64,000 nucleotides of DNA from Atherinomorus stipes (GCA_023101725.1 JALJCO010009114.1:310001-374000), one strand, 5' to 3'. Counted from the stretch's first letter, positions 11,550 through 24,701 are shown. Translations and numbers: made by a program. Notes: generated by a model from the letters alone, not told the origin.

Positions 11550-13956
11550 ACTTGTAGCTATCACCTTTAATCCCTTAATGACACTTGCAAATAAGACAAA
11601 ATCTGTCATTATAAATAAGATTATTTTAATGACTCCTGCCCACAATCATCAGAAAACAGGAAATATTATGTAAAAATCTGCTTCTTTAAATCCAAAGTCA
11701 CCTCAAAGTCCAACCTGTGTTGCTTTACAAACATGCAATAAGCAGTTCTGATTTATTTTTTTATCCTTTGAGCATCTTCACATTTACAATACATCAACTA
11801 GCTAACAGGTTTTTTTAAGTAAAGTGATCACAACCAGCATGTTTGTGCATGAACATGCTGGTAAGGAATCACCAATCTGCCTTGTGGACTTTTTTTTTTT
11901 ATAGCTATGGCTTCTACAGCTTGTCACCTAGCTAACACATCTACACACATTTTAAGCACGTTTAAAGTGTAACAACTGAGGGAACAATAAAAAAAAAAAC
12001 CTAATATGATAAAGTCGACACTAACACAGAGAGAGTTGCTGCACCCAGTTTGCACTCATGTATTTTGAAAAATGCTGCAAATTAGCATTCAACCTTTGGC
12101 CTAGCTGCACTCAGAGCTTGAGGAGATTATTTAAATAATGTCAATGCCCTCTCTTGGGGAGGTGTTTACATAATTTTGTCCTTCTAGCATTGGTAGACAA
12201 CTTACAAGATATCTGAAACCCATTTACCATAAAGAATACGAAGGGCACAGTAGAGGACTTCCTCTTGGCGATGGTATTGATCTACGTGTAAGCAGAAGCA
12301 TTATTAAATGATGCAGTGAGGCAGTAATCTATGTGGCAATGACTATGTCCTGAGCCGGCGAGGTAATCTTTCGTTCAATATTAAGAATTTTATTCCTACA
12401 GATGGTCTTTAGATTTCTCTGAGACCCGTTCAATAACACTGTCCTTCAGATCTGGCAGATGAGAAAAATGTTATTGAAGATCAAATGCAGTAAAAAGCCT
12501 TATCTCATCATTAATTCATCTGTTCCGTTTTTGTGATGCAACTTTTCAGCTCATCAGATTTTTTTTATACTGCAGAAGGAAGGCAAAGTTAATTTCAGTT
12601 GTTTTAAAATCAGTTATCCCATCAGGATGACGTCACAGTTGAGTAATAAAAATGTAATATTACGTAGCCTTTACAGTATTTCATAATTATAGTAAATACC
12701 AAAAACTGACGTCCAAATTGTGCATGCTCATGTTATAACTTCCTCTGGAAAGCTTGAAGATTTTTGTGATCCCTGAGCTGCAGATAAAAGATAAACTTTG
12801 ACTTTTTAACGTGGAACAGAGCATCAAAAATATCCTGAACAGGAAGCATTGTATTATGTTAAAAGTATTCTACTTTTCTAAATTGGTTATCTACTTATAT
12901 TTGTCCTGTTGTAACATCAGAATATCACTGCTCCAGTTTACTACAACTACGACTTACTGTGTTTGTGGAAGCTGGAGATGTACAATGTAGAGCATTTTTA
13001 CATCACTTGAACTATAAAACTTTACAGTAAGTGTAAAGTTATTGTCATTAGAATGTTTTATAAATGATTACAAGGGCCACTGGAGCCAGTGAAAAGCAGG
13101 GATGATTCCCAGTGTTTCATTGTTTTATTGAACTACTTTTGTTGTGATAATACCAGTTCAGGGACAAAATGCCAACAGTCAAAATTAGAAGTGAGAAGGC
13201 CAACTTGAGAAGCAATTACAAGGAACGTATTTCTTCCAAGAGCAGGTGGAGATGAATAAAAAAGAAACCTAAAAAGATAAATGAATGTAGAACTTGTAAT
13301 GTGTCACACACAGCTGTAAAAATGTTTCCCCCTATCAGCTTTATAAGGTGTTAAAATGTCTCTGTTGCGTTTAAAGCTTGTAGTACTGCCAAAATGTGTC
13401 CCAGAAACTGATTGAAGTCCAACTCTAGCAGTTATGAATCCCTTAAAACTCAACAGTGGGACTCGAATTAGTACAGGCGAGAGTCTTTGGCATGGTAAAA
13501 AATAAAGGCATGTCACAATTTTTTTCTTCATTCAGTGCATGCAGCTCTAATATTGGAGTAATTCAGTTTTAAGTTGTAACCCATGTAAGTTATGGTTGCA
13601 TCGAAGTGTAAGAATGCTAATATACTCTGTTCCCTTTCTATCACTTCCAACATTATTAGAAATGTAATGTACGGGGACAATATGGACCTAACGTTTTCAG
13701 CTGGTGAAGGGACGTTATTGGCTAAAGCTTATTTTCCATATGCAATCTTCGGTAGCTCATAGTGGGAAGTCCAACCAGTTAATAATGATCATGTGATCTG
13801 ACTGAATCCATGAGTGCAAGACTTGAGGGCTTTTCGTTTGAGATGTGGCATCTACTAGGGCTCAGTTTATGTCTAATGGGATGGAGGCAGCGTGTAGCAA
13901 CCTGACACCGAAATACATGAAATAACAAAGATGTCTGAATATTTATGTGTTTCCAT
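11550..13956. other. Non-coding DNA
   Basis: No gene or recognisable element is seen. Short A and T runs (near 11890 and 11990) and ordinary AT-rich sequence fill the interval. Confidence 0.5.
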
Positions 13957-14538
13957 TAGAGTTGTTCCGATACCGATGCCGTTGAAAATGCTGGTATTGG
14001 TATGGGTGAGTACTGGAGTTCAGATACCATGAAATTTATTAAAATAGGAATCTATTTACTGGTTAGCTCTGTCAGCTCTGACACTGTGCAGTCGTCTGCA
14101 GCCTGCTGTTTTAGAGGGGCATAGAAGAACTGGTCACCTGACACCTGTTAGACAAGGAGCTAATCAGTGCCGTGGCAGTGTTTTACACTCTGACCAACAA
14201 GACTGCATTTAAAAATAAATGTCATCAATTTGTTGTATTCATTAATGTTTTACAAAGGGTTTATCCTGAGCCAGGCCTTAGCACAATGATAATCAGATCA
14301 CAGTCATGTGGGTGTAATATATCTTTTTTGCCCATATAGCCTAAAGGCTTAGGCTTGAACTGGGCAAATTTACAGATCTCAGTTTAAGTTAGATGCGCCC
14401 CATACGTGGAAACCCTTATGGGAAAACACAGGTGGGGCCACCATGGAAACCGTGGACAAACCCACTTGGGGTCCCTCATATGTATCCCAAATTTAACCCA
14501 TATGGGCCCCACATGAAAATACTTCATCGGTATCGGAA
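13957..14538. mobile_element. Decayed hAT-like element with GATACCGAT ends
   Basis: The left side reads AGAGTTGTTCCGATACCGAT and the right side ATCGGTATCGGAA, so the ends are inverted, with the outer bases of the right end lost. Related end motifs appear at 55641-55745 and 28795-28862. The interior (14380-14515) carries repeated ccatatggg/ccccacatg motifs of the kind common in fish DNA transposons. No clear 8-bp target duplication is visible. Confidence 0.45.
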
Positions 14539-14930
14539 GGGAAAAATGTTATCAGAATATATCTAGTTCCCCTGCAACATTATCCCACCCAGCAGTGTAC
14601 TTCGGAGGAGCTTTTTTTTTTTTTTTTTTTTTTTGCCACACTGCAAATAATAATATGATGCCAACTAATATTACAACAGATATTATAGCCTGCCTGCCAC
14701 ACAGACTCATACTGATTCATAATGTCTAGCAACTCAACCCATATATTATATACTGTAAACACAATATAATAAGCAATGATTGTTCAACCCACAACCTCCA
14801 GAGCTGGGCTGTGGGGCAACTCAAGACGCCACATCAGGTCTGTGATGGTGCATTGGGGTGAAAACAGCCTGCAGGCTTATTGGGCTCAGTCAGTGCCCTC
14901 TGAAATAAAACTTTGTATCATAACTGTGGC

Positions 14931-15020
14931 AAGGTACTGTGGCTACTGTGGCAACGGAGGGCCGGGGCGGGACTTGATCCCAGGTAAGAGTCACGTGCAC
15001 TTACCATTCAGCTAAGGGAC
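14931..15020 (-). repeat. Possible tRNA-like SINE head
   Basis: On the minus strand a segment resembles the two internal promoter boxes of RNA polymerase III: an A-box-like TTAGCTGAATGG, then about 30 bases further a B-box-like GGGATCAAGTCC. No SINE body or tail can be delimited, so this is tentative. Confidence 0.25.
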
Positions 15021-16551
15021 ACCCCTGTGGCTGAGTAGCCAGGGCACGTGATCAATCAGAGGCATAGTGACAGGACCCCACTGTCACATAACGTTAAACA
15101 ATCATCTGACTTCCCTCGTCTGATCAGGTCTGATTAACAGCTGCAGAGCGACCGAGCTGCAGGTGCAGTGGCCACAGCTGGCAGCGAGCATCACAATGAG
15201 AGACGTTAAATAGTCCGCTCAGTTGCTTCTAGTGAAAAACTTACGATTTTAACGGTCAAAAACATTAATATATGAAGAATTGATTTAACACTTCTTTCTT
15301 TTGTAAGTGACCATGATAAAATATGCCCTTCAAGGTGTCCTATCAGAAATTAATAAGCTAGACAAAATAAAGGGGTGAACCATCTGACACGAAGCGGAGG
15401 ATGGTTGCCTCTGCAAAGTCAATGGACACCTTGTTGGGCATCCCTGATTTGATTAAGGGGAGCTATTGCTCCCCCCGTGGTTCACACCCTGCCGTCCAGG
15501 TTCTGGAGTCTTCCTGATTCAGACGTTGTCATTTGATTTTATTCACACTTTCAGGGATTTCACCCCGAATGTATGGGACAATGGCTGTTATCGGTCCATA
15601 TTGCTAATCAGCGGCACCAATTCCGGAACGCTGCTGACCCAGTCTCATTACCATTGGCAGACCTCAAATCTTCAGCGTTATGGAGCATTTTCAGGAAAAA
15701 CTACATAAAGTACTCATTAGCTCCTTTCATCACTAAATTATAAGCCTTCAAATATTCACTAAGATCAAGGTTCAAGAGTCAGTTTTTCATAGAAGGGGCC
15801 ACGTAGAGCATTCATACGGACATGTTGTTCTCCAGATGGAGACTTTTCCAATGATGCATTTGGTTTAGTGAAAGCCAAAGTTTTTATTTTTCTGAGAACT
15901 TCAAAGGTTTAGTTTCAGAGTACTTGTAAGGCCTAGTATAAAGCTTTTTGTTTTGTTCCTTCAATTTACCAGGAAGCATATCCCAAAATGAGTCACCTTT
16001 AGAGTTATACTGTAATATCAATCACAATCTAGAACATAAACTTGAAAGCAGGGATGAAAAGCTGAATTTAGGTCAGAAGCAGGGTTACATCACAGTTAAT
16101 CAAATAGCCTTTGCATGGGCTACCATTTCAATAACCAATAATAAATAACATGAAAAAAAAGAAATGACAAGTTTTATTGAAGTGAAATTGGAAAACAAAA
16201 ACTATTCCAAATAGGCAACAACATATATTTTTAAAACTGGGCAGAAAAATGCAGCCCATTTATGACAGACAGCTCAAACAGGATTGGGGTGCGTCCATGC
16301 ATGAAGCAGCATCCATAGCAACCACGTTAGCAATGATCTAGCAAGATCTTTGAGAATCTTTCTAAAAATAAAGAGACGACTTAGGTTCTCTATGCATCAA
16401 TCTATGCGTTTTAAGTCCAGAGGGAATGAGACTCAGTCTTTTCAACATTGTTTTGCTCATAGTCACAGTTTAAATGTTTTAATTTTACATAGTTTTTCCA
16501 AAAAATGTGTCATAATGATGATGATTTGGGATTTGCCGGAATGATTCCTGT

Positions 16552-16582
16552 CATTTATCCATATCTGCAATATGGATAAATG
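16552..16582. repeat. Perfect short hairpin
   Basis: CATTTATCCATAT and its exact complement ATATGGATAAATG are separated by five bases. It may be the remains of a MITE or a chance palindrome. Confidence 0.7.
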
Positions 16583-18416
16583 ATCTTTTCAATCACACAA
16601 ATGAAGCCAACCAAGAGTCAGTGATCAGGTTTCTTTCCAAATGATCTGAAGACATAAAAAACACATCTGTACATGTAAAATGCAAAACCTAAATATTAAA
16701 AACCCTGGTAATTTAGAGAAATTCCGATAAAGAGATCATTCTGCATTATGAAACGCAACTTGTGCTTTTATTTTGTTGTTCAGAAAAGCTCTGCACCATG
16801 ACTCCACCATTGACTTAATAATTGCCTGATTTTCGTGCTTCTGGCACATCATTTTGAACATTTATTGGTGGTTATTTCACATATTCCAGTGAGATCAGAT
16901 TGTCATTTTCCATAAAATGTCTCCTTAAAACGTCCCAAAGAAGTTGGGACCGGACCAAATTTACAACAGTTATCTCGTAGCAAAACTCCTTAAATATCTT
17001 TGATTTGAGATCAGGAAAAGGAATGTTGTTCCATATTTGTGATTTTTTTTTTTTTGTCATATTTTCTGCTCATGTTCCTTCAAATGTTTTCAGTTGGTGA
17101 AAAGCCTGGACAGGAGGTGGGACAGTCTTGTCTTCATGAAACAAAATAGAAGTTGTTCCCTTCACAAATTATACCCAATCTATTCTAAAAGAATGTCCAA
17201 AAGAAGTGGATAAAAGTTGGTATTTTAAAAAACTTGGAAAAGTAGAGACCTCCTGCAGGAGGAATGGAGAAAGAAGCCCATTCACGAACAAAAAGCATTT
17301 ATAAGTTGTGATAATAGCCGAGGGGGGTGCTAGACTTGAAATAGAGTGTGCTTCAATCCATTTTCCTAGACATGAAAATGTAAAAGTGTGATCTTGTTCA
17401 GAATAAAAAAAAAGGTGTCATCTTTAAATTCACATTTCTTAAAAATCAGGTCACCTTTTTTTCCAAACATTTGCATGCCACTGTGCATGTCTCCTCCTTA
17501 AGAAACATGAGGTATAACAACAACAGGGACGAGCCATACAGCAGTGAAATCTCAGAGAAGACCACATCGGTATCACATCTGTGTGGTCCATTTAACTTTG
17601 TTGTGCATTGTGATTAAAGAAAAAATGAAATAACTAAAGATTTTGTTACAAACTCAAGAAAACATTCTCATTAATAAGAGAAGCTATGATGTTTTCCTCC
17701 AACCTTATCTGCGGGTTGCTAAAAAAAAAGGGGGGGGGAAAGAAGCAGTACTGCTGATACTGAGCTTGTTCTGCAGAGGAGGCTCATGCTGTTATGGAAC
17801 TACCCAAAGGTAGAACTGCTCCCAAAAGCCTCTTCCAGTGTTAAGCTTTGATGGCATAAATGTCTGACCTGGTTCGAGCACTGGCTCAGAGTACTTGGCA
17901 GTTTATTTGCCTGCAACTATAAAAAGAAAATACTTCATCATTTTACATTCAGTTATAAATTATTTTCCTGAGTTCTGCTCCTTTTATAATGTGTGTGTAG
18001 GCTTTAAAATCTCTCGTTTCTATCTGCTATACAGTGGCACAAGTCTGTTTTACGATGCACACACTTTAAGCATACCTCAGAGTTTGTCTAAGATTGTTTT
18101 TTTCCTTCTTTTCTTAAACACAAACTGGAGCACTGTTAAAAATCTGCCATAAAAATACCCAAATATCACCTTTAATTAATCTCTACTTTTTGCTAATCTT
18201 CATTAGGATCGTAATCAGTCTGCTAAGCCTGCAAAGATGAGTGAACACTGTAAAAAAAAAAAAAAAAAAATCTGTATATTTTACGGTAAACTACTGGCAG
18301 CTGTGGTTGCCAGAATTTTACCGTAAAAAATATGGTGACAATGTATAAGACATTACGGTATGGCTTTTAAGATCTGTGAATTACAAGGTTAAATACAGTG
18401 TTATTTACAGTAAATA

Positions 18417-19565
18417 GGGGATTATCACGCTTCCGCGTTCCAGTTTCCGGAAGTTGAAACATCTGAAGCTTCCTCTTCCGGGCCAAGAAGAGGAAGTTCC
18501 ATTGTGTTCCATCTGTTCCATTGTGTACATCTAATAAACAACGCCAGCCGTACCCAAGTTTTCATGGATTCCCGACTGAAAAGACACTAAGGAAGAAGTG
18601 GATGAAAGCGATTTGTCGGAGTGAAGGACCGAAACTTAAAATAAAACAAGGTTGCACGTATGTCTGTAGTCGGCACTTCAATGATGCAGACTACACCACA
18701 GCTAGCGTTAGCAAGCTCGCGTTAGCTGACGATACCAACTTTTCGCTTGTGAAAACATACAAGCGTCTGAAAACTGAGTCTGTACCCTCCCGTTTCCAGT
18801 GGAACAACTGGGGACTGCCAAAAAAAGGAGACGCTTTCAGATGCTTGTGTGTTTTCAGCCGCACAAAGTTAGGCACGTCATCGAGCTGGCTAATGCTAGC
18901 CTGCCAACACGACTGTGCAGACTGCCGGGTACAAACAAACATGTGTCGTTTTATAATAAAGTTCGGTCCTTCACCGCGGCGAATCGGTCGTTTTGATCCA
19001 CTTCTTCCTTAGCATCACTTCAGTCTGGAATGAAAACTTGGCATTGGCGTTTATCCGATTTACAAAGTTTAACAGAGTAGTAGCTGACGGACTACTGTTA
19101 GCAGGTTAGCATTAGCCAGCTCGATAACGTGCCTAACTTTGTGCGGCTGAAAACACAGAAGCATCTGAAAGCGTCTCCTTTCTTGGCAGTCCCCAGTTGT
19201 TCCACTGGAAACGGGGAGGTACAGACCCGATTTTCAGATGTTTGTGCGTTTTAAGACGCACAATGTTAAGCACATCAGTAAACGCTAGCTGGCTAATGCT
19301 AGCATGCTGTGAAGTGCCGGTGTTGTGCCCCACCGGCGACAAACAAACGTGTGTTTTATTATAAAGTTCGGCCCTTCACCGCGGCGAATCGATCGCTTTG
19401 ATCCACTTCTTCCTTAGTATCACTTCAGTTTAGAATGAAAACTTAAGTATGTTTGGAGTTTATCCAATTTAAACAGTATAACAGAGCAGGAACGGCTGTC
19501 GTTAACATGGCCCGGAAGAGGAAGTGTCCAAATACTGGGAACTTCCGGTAAGCGTGATAATCCCC
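18417..19565 (+). mobile_element. TA-flanked THAP-coding DNA transposon, rearranged
   Basis: The ends are GGGGATTATCACGCTT and its exact 16-bp complement, flanked by TA on both sides (18415-18416 and 19566-19567). It carries a frame with a THAP zinc finger. A THAP-coding element with a two-base target suggests the ISL2EU/IS4EU group, while P and Kolobok elements also carry THAP domains but use other targets. The catalytic domain is absent. Internally, segment 18780-18905 recurs inverted at 19095-19216 and again in direct orientation from about 19220, and 18928-19085 recurs directly at about 19337-19500. It sits inside the CACTA-like element. Confidence 0.8.
18497..19012 (+). pseudogene. THAP domain fragment of a transposase
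   Basis: The frame reads CVPSVPLCTSN, then SFHGFP, LRKKWMKAI and YVCSRHF, ending with SVPSRFQWN. This is the THAP C2CH zinc finger: two N-terminal cysteines, the FP motif, the conserved Trp, the C-x2-H pair and an AVPS-like end. THAP domains bind the ends of the transposon or host promoters. The first cysteine pair is spaced by six residues instead of the usual two to four. There is no in-frame ATG ahead of the domain, and after about residue 105 the frame leaves THAP homology and runs open into duplicated sequence until the stop. The transposase core is missing, so the protein cannot move the element. Confidence 0.8.
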
Positions 19566-19754
19566 TATTAGAATTAAAAGAATGATATATCCTGAAGCAA
19601 TTTACAGTAATGTTCTGTGAAATAACAGTAGAATGTAAACTATTTTGCAGTAAACTACCGTAATAAATATGGTTACCATGTATGAGTGATTACGGAAAAC
19701 TGTTTTATATTTCATAATAAGATTAGATTTACATTGTGTTTTTTCTTGCAGGGC

Positions 19755-20050
19755 ACTCATTCACTCCTCATTTATACATGGTGATGGTAAGTTACGCGTG
19801 TAGCCACAGCTGCGCTGGAGCAGACTGACAGAAACATGTCAGCCATTCCACACCAACGGCCTCTCTGAAACAATCGGACACACATTCATACACCAGTGAT
19901 GCCCTCACTGGTGTATCAGGGTGAAAGCCCTCAGGGTGAAGTGTCTTGCCCAAGGAAACAGTGACAGATGACTGGGGGAGCGGGATTTGAACCGCCGATC
20001 CTTCGATTATTGGACAACTTGCTCAACCACCAGAGCCTCTGTCACGCAAC
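19755..20050 (-). repeat. tRNA-like SINE segment
   Basis: On the minus strand the sequence contains a clear B-box, GGTTCAAATCCC (near 19985-19996), preceded by an A-box-like TGGTTGAGCAAG. The stretch cttgcccaagga at 19949-19960 belongs to a repeat block widespread in fish. It lies inside the CACTA-like element. Its exact ends cannot be set. Confidence 0.5.
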
Positions 20051-20639
20051 ACACGAGTTGCACCACTGTCACACTGCTTGAAGCAGCTTTGTGGACTAAA
20101 GCTCTCATCACGAATGATGACGTAGATGTTGCTCAGGCCCTTCCTGGTGATGTCCACGTTTGAATTATATTTCACTTTATTACCACATTTATCACACAAA
20201 TGTGTGTTTTCCACATATTAAAACACAAAAAATTATAGTTATTTGGTATGCTTTTTTTTCTTTTTTATTTCAAGCATTTTTTTTTTTACCATATTTTCAA
20301 CATCTTATTTTTGCATGACTTAAGGTTAGTTCTTGCTAAATTGTAAACAGTTTTATATCATAAATCTAAAAGTACTCATCAGCTGAATCTGTAATTTAAA
20401 CATACTACCGTTAATTTTAGTGAAATTACATATTTGTGACATTATTCAGTAGTATTTCCCCGTTAATCATACCACACTTTTATATTTTCCACAGCAAAAT
20501 TGTGTCCTTTTGACATATTCTTACTGTAAAAGGTTCAACACCATTTATACACTAGCATACTGTTTTCAATTTTACAGTCTTTTACTGTTGGTATTTAACA
20601 ACTTTTTTACTGTAAATTTGATAAATATTTCTTACAGTG

Positions 20640-23555
20640 AAGGGTAAATTATTCTTCATAGATGGCAATATTTCCCTGGTAAGTTGAGTAATTGCAAGAA
20701 CAAATGTTTACCACAAAGTCTTTCAGACTTACTTGACTCATTCTGACAATTTAAGATTTATCGAGTTAGGCTGACAAGACAAGCACAGCAGGTCAGGAAG
20801 CAAGCTGGGTGTGTTTAAATGCCCACTTGACATTGAGACACGAGGACTTGACAAATCTCTTTATGGGTCCCTGAAGAGGTAACACTGACCCGTGGAAGCT
20901 ACAGTAGTCTGGCTATAGAGCAAACATTTAACATTTATCATGACATTTTGATTTATTCTGCTTTTGTGTCCCTTTTCCCCACAGACTTTAATCTGTCTGG
21001 AGTTCAGTTTCATTGAAATTCAATCTTACTTTTTACTTTGAAGAACAGCCCCTGGGATGTAATTGCGGAAATACCTGCAACAGCTGCTGAGCCGGAGCAC
21101 AAATGAGGAGGCAAGCTCAAAATAAAAAGGGCGACGATCCCCACAGGCATGAAAGGTGTTGTTTTTATCATCTTTTTTAAATGAGAGCAGCTCAGTCCTC
21201 ACAGCCTTCACTGGTCACACAGTTCCAAGCAGAACTCTCATCCTAATTGACACATTTGGACAAAATGAAAAGCAAAAACCTGACAGCAAAAGAAAATAAC
21301 GGGTACAGCATTTGAGTTTACACCATCCTCTAACTGTCCTCTGCAAAGCTCACCATTTACAATACACTCCATGTGTCCTCCTACACAACAACATCCTGCA
21401 CTGTTAATGAGTTTTGTTCAAGAGCAGCACTTTATCAAATGTTCACCTCAGTCTATCTGACACGACACACATGGTCTTACTGGTGTGGGACTGAATATGT
21501 TCACCGTGTGGAGGAGTTTTCCCCTGACAACACACAGCTCCACCATACAGCCTAAAACCATTGACTGTGGATTGTGATCTGATACTCAGCACAACCTGTG
21601 TGGGCAGTGAACGTCTCCTAACCGTGAATGCGTCATGCGGACGATGAAAAGCTTGAATTAAACCAAAGGCGTGTAATGGTTTATTTTCATCCTGCTAAGT
21701 ATCATGACTTGTGTATAAAAGAAAGATATTGTGTAAATAATTGATCAGGCGGTAGATGGGAGTGCACCAGAAGCAAATTAAAGTGCAACAGTCGTGTAGA
21801 TATTTTTCTCTCCGGCTTCCAGTAAACATTTTCTGTCTTCTTTGTCTCTCAATCTGTCTGTCAATTTGTCTTTCCCCCTCTTTCCTCTCTTCTTTGCTCT
21901 CCTACCTCGTGTCTGCAACAGCTCTCTCACTGATACACTGCAGCAGCTGTAACTCTTACATCATCCCACTCTCATCGTTTTGGAGGCTGGTGGAGAATAT
22001 TGAGCACTCACTTGCCCTTATATTGACATGACTGTAGAGAAAGCGCAGATTTTACTTCTTTTCTCATCTCTTTGCTTTTTCCATGTTTGATGTGCGAGCG
22101 TCTTGAGCAAAGGGAAAAGGAGGCGTATCTTTGTCACACATGACGCTGTTGGAAAAGCTTGATTTCACCTTGACTTATTTTCTTTTCGTCCTTCTCCCTC
22201 TCTGACGGTTCGATGAGGTGCAATTTCACACACAGCTACCGTCCTTACTCATCAGGAGGCTTTTTTTTTTTTTTTTTTTTTTTTTGCGCTGGAGATCCGT
22301 TGGCCTAATTCACAATACCATTATGCCTGGCACACATTGATTTATCTTCAATGCACTGAGAATCTTATTGACTCAGAAAGACAGATGGAGGAACTCCTGG
22401 GAAAGATGTTAGTATATTCTGATATCTTAGAAGTAATATTCAGTACTCTTGTCACCTGATAAGAATTACTGTAATTTACCGCTACTTTTTCCACATGGTT
22501 TGAACAACGATGCAGCTGATCGATGGGTTATTATGGGGAAATGAGCTTAATGAAGAAAATCATATAGGGGTGAGGTGGTGGGGGGACGCCTGATCTTTCT
22601 CATCTATGATGTTGTCTCTCTTTGTGCTCAATCCCTACACATCAAACATGCCAACAAACAGCATTAAAACTGCATAAGGGATCTGGATTTGGAGTTTATT
22701 TGGAGAAAAATGAGGATGAGTGGTGTAAACAAAGCAGACGGGGATGGAAAGAATGAACGAGGGAAGGAGGAAAGGAGGGAAAGACAGACAGAGGTTTTTG
22801 TCAAAGGTTGTGAAACAAACTTGCTGTGGCTTACAAAGCTAGTAAATAATTATTTTGCCACCAAAACTGTTTTATCAGTATTGTTTTTGTTGTTTCATAG
22901 AAGTAAACAGCTGTTCAAATGATGTAGGTGTCACTAAAGTAAAAAAAAAAAGAAATATTGGCAACAAAGACACTTTTTCACTTGAAAAAATGTGGAAAAG
23001 TCACAGAAAAAGCTAATTTTCTCAGCTTTTTGGTAAAAAGCAGGCATTTTTGCTGCAACTACCCCATGTTCTACAGATTACTAAAGAACAGAAAAAGCTA
23101 GAAACAAATGTTGTTTTTTTTTTTTGTTTTTTTAAACGAAAGAACTAAGCTTACCTTTGGTAGATTCAGTGTTTGCATAGGCATAGTGCTCAATGTTCTG
23201 TGGCTCTCCAAAAATTAGTGTAAATGCTTAAAAATCTTTGCAGTATGGAGCACTCTGCTCTGAAAATGTCTGGCAGTCAATGAGCTAATTTAGGATCTTT
23301 TGTATTTTTTTTACCTTGGTAAAAGTTTTTTACCTAAACTTTGCGGAAAAGGAATGTTTCCGTTGAAAACCTTTTTGTGTTCAGTATTCTTATGAGAAAC
23401 CAAACCTTGTTATTTTGTGCATTTATTCTAATGTCAAACTGCAACGATATGCTGCTCCACTTTCAGGTGTCCTTTATTATATTACATGACATCGCAATAC
23501 ACTAAGATTCTCCTCACCTAACCTGCAGGTTACTGACAAATGTGCACCTGTACCT
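20640..23555. other. Non-coding DNA, low-complexity patches
   Basis: No gene is recognised. Pyrimidine-rich sequence (tctgtctgtc type) lies at 21835-21910, a 25-base T run near 22261-22285, and purine-rich sequence at 22745-22795. Confidence 0.5.
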
Positions 23556-23558
23556 ATG

Positions 23559-24698
23559 GGCTGGATTTAACAGGAGATCCAAATTTGCATGTAGAAATTT
23601 GCCCACGAAATCTGGAATTTTGTGTGAGGGGCTGAACCACGGTTTGCGAGTGATTTATCAAGAATGAAGGCGCAAATGACAGCTAGGGATGCACCGATCC
23701 GATCTTCAGATCGGATCGGTGCATCCCTAATGACAGCGGGTGCATACGTGTTTGAAACGCCCCTATATCAATGAGGGTTTTGCGTGTGGCGAACTGCGAG
23801 ACGACAGCGCAAAAGGAAATATGACCCACACAGGGGGAGATATTAGTGGAGGAAGGAGAAGAAAATATAATTTTTAAAAAGTATGATAAATACAAAAGTT
23901 TAAATAATACAACATGTATTTGTCTCAGAAGAGGCCAGTTTATGAGGACATGGATCAGGAGCTGCTGAATGGATGAAAGCGTCTGCAGCTTCGACATGGT
24001 CTCTATTACGCAGTTGTGCGTTTTGGCACAATGCCAACGGCTTCAGAGCTCGCACTGCCAGGCGATCCTGTGGTCCTGTCCAGGTGCTAAAAATTTCAAG
24101 ATAAAACGTGACGTTGGCAAAAAGGGGAAGTGAAAAGACACAATCAATGCAGCTTTAGTTCTCATGTAGCTCCACAGTGGCTGCAAACTTTCATTTATCC
24201 AGAATATTTTACACCCGTGTTAAATAGGTGTGTTTGCTGTATTGATTTTTATTGAAGTCAACATTGAGAACTAAACACGCTGCCCTCACTGCTCATAAAA
24301 AATGATTTTGAATCAGAGTTGTGCGTTTCCAGGATTGTCCCTCAGAAGTTGCAGCCTTTTGTGCACAAAGCTGAAAGTTGCACCTGCTTTTCAGACGTAC
24401 TAAAATAGACGCAAAAAAACAGCAAGGCAATGTGCCTCACGGTTGATAAATCGCCTTGTGAGTGTTACATTAATATATTTACTGTTCTCCTCCCATTACA
24501 CTCGCTTTTGCGTGTAAATGCCCCATATTGCATATTTATTGCAGAAAAAGTACTACATGGAGAACAGGCACTTTTTAGCAAGTTTTAAAAACCAAACCCT
24601 TTTAGCACACTGTTAATAGATCAGTTTGTACATTTTTTTGTGTGTGTAGTGAGATAGCTCATGTGTTTATACACACAAACCTTTGACAGATCCGGCCT
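23559..24698. mobile_element. TIR element with TAT duplication, Harbinger-like interior
   Basis: The ends GGGCTGGATTTAACA and the complement of the right side, AGGCCGGATCTGTCA, match at most positions and are flanked by TAT on both sides. Inside, GATTTATCAA near 23650 has an inverted partner (TTGATAAATC) near 24444. A three-base duplication would fit PIF/Harbinger, although the usual target is TTA or TAA, so the class is uncertain. No transposase motif is seen. A 46-bp minimal hAT sits at 23684-23729. Confidence 0.45.
23684..23729. mobile_element. 46-bp minimal hAT (two ends only)
   Basis: TAGGGATGCACCGATCCGAT is followed by a two-base loop region and its exact complement, giving a 22-bp perfect stem. 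An exact 8-bp duplication, atgacagc, flanks it (23676-23683 and 23730-23737). TAGGGATG ends with 8-bp duplications are typical of hAT elements. Nothing is left between the two ends. Confidence 0.9.
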
Positions 24699-24701
24699 TA
24701 T

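Larger units (their letters stand above)
14539..18245. other. Non-coding DNA with poly-T and a short hairpin
   Basis: No gene is recognised. A 23-base T run lies at 14612-14634. The part from about 16640 to 17470 (for example cgtcccaaagaagttgggacc near 16930) has the feel of an old interspersed repeat, but I cannot name it. Confidence 0.4.
18246..20639. mobile_element. CACTA-like (EnSpm) non-autonomous element
   Basis: The outer ends are CACTGTAA and TTACAGTG. Many short subterminal motifs of the form TTTAC(A/G)GTA and TACTGTAAA occur in both orientations near both ends (18285-18412 and 19600-19700, 20400-20639). Such subterminal arrays with CACTG ends are typical of CACTA transposons. A 3-bp target duplication is expected but only two bases (aa) match, so the class is inferred. 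A TA-flanked THAP element (18417-19565) and a tRNA-like SINE segment lie inside. The CACTA-like part carries no transposase. Confidence 0.55.
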
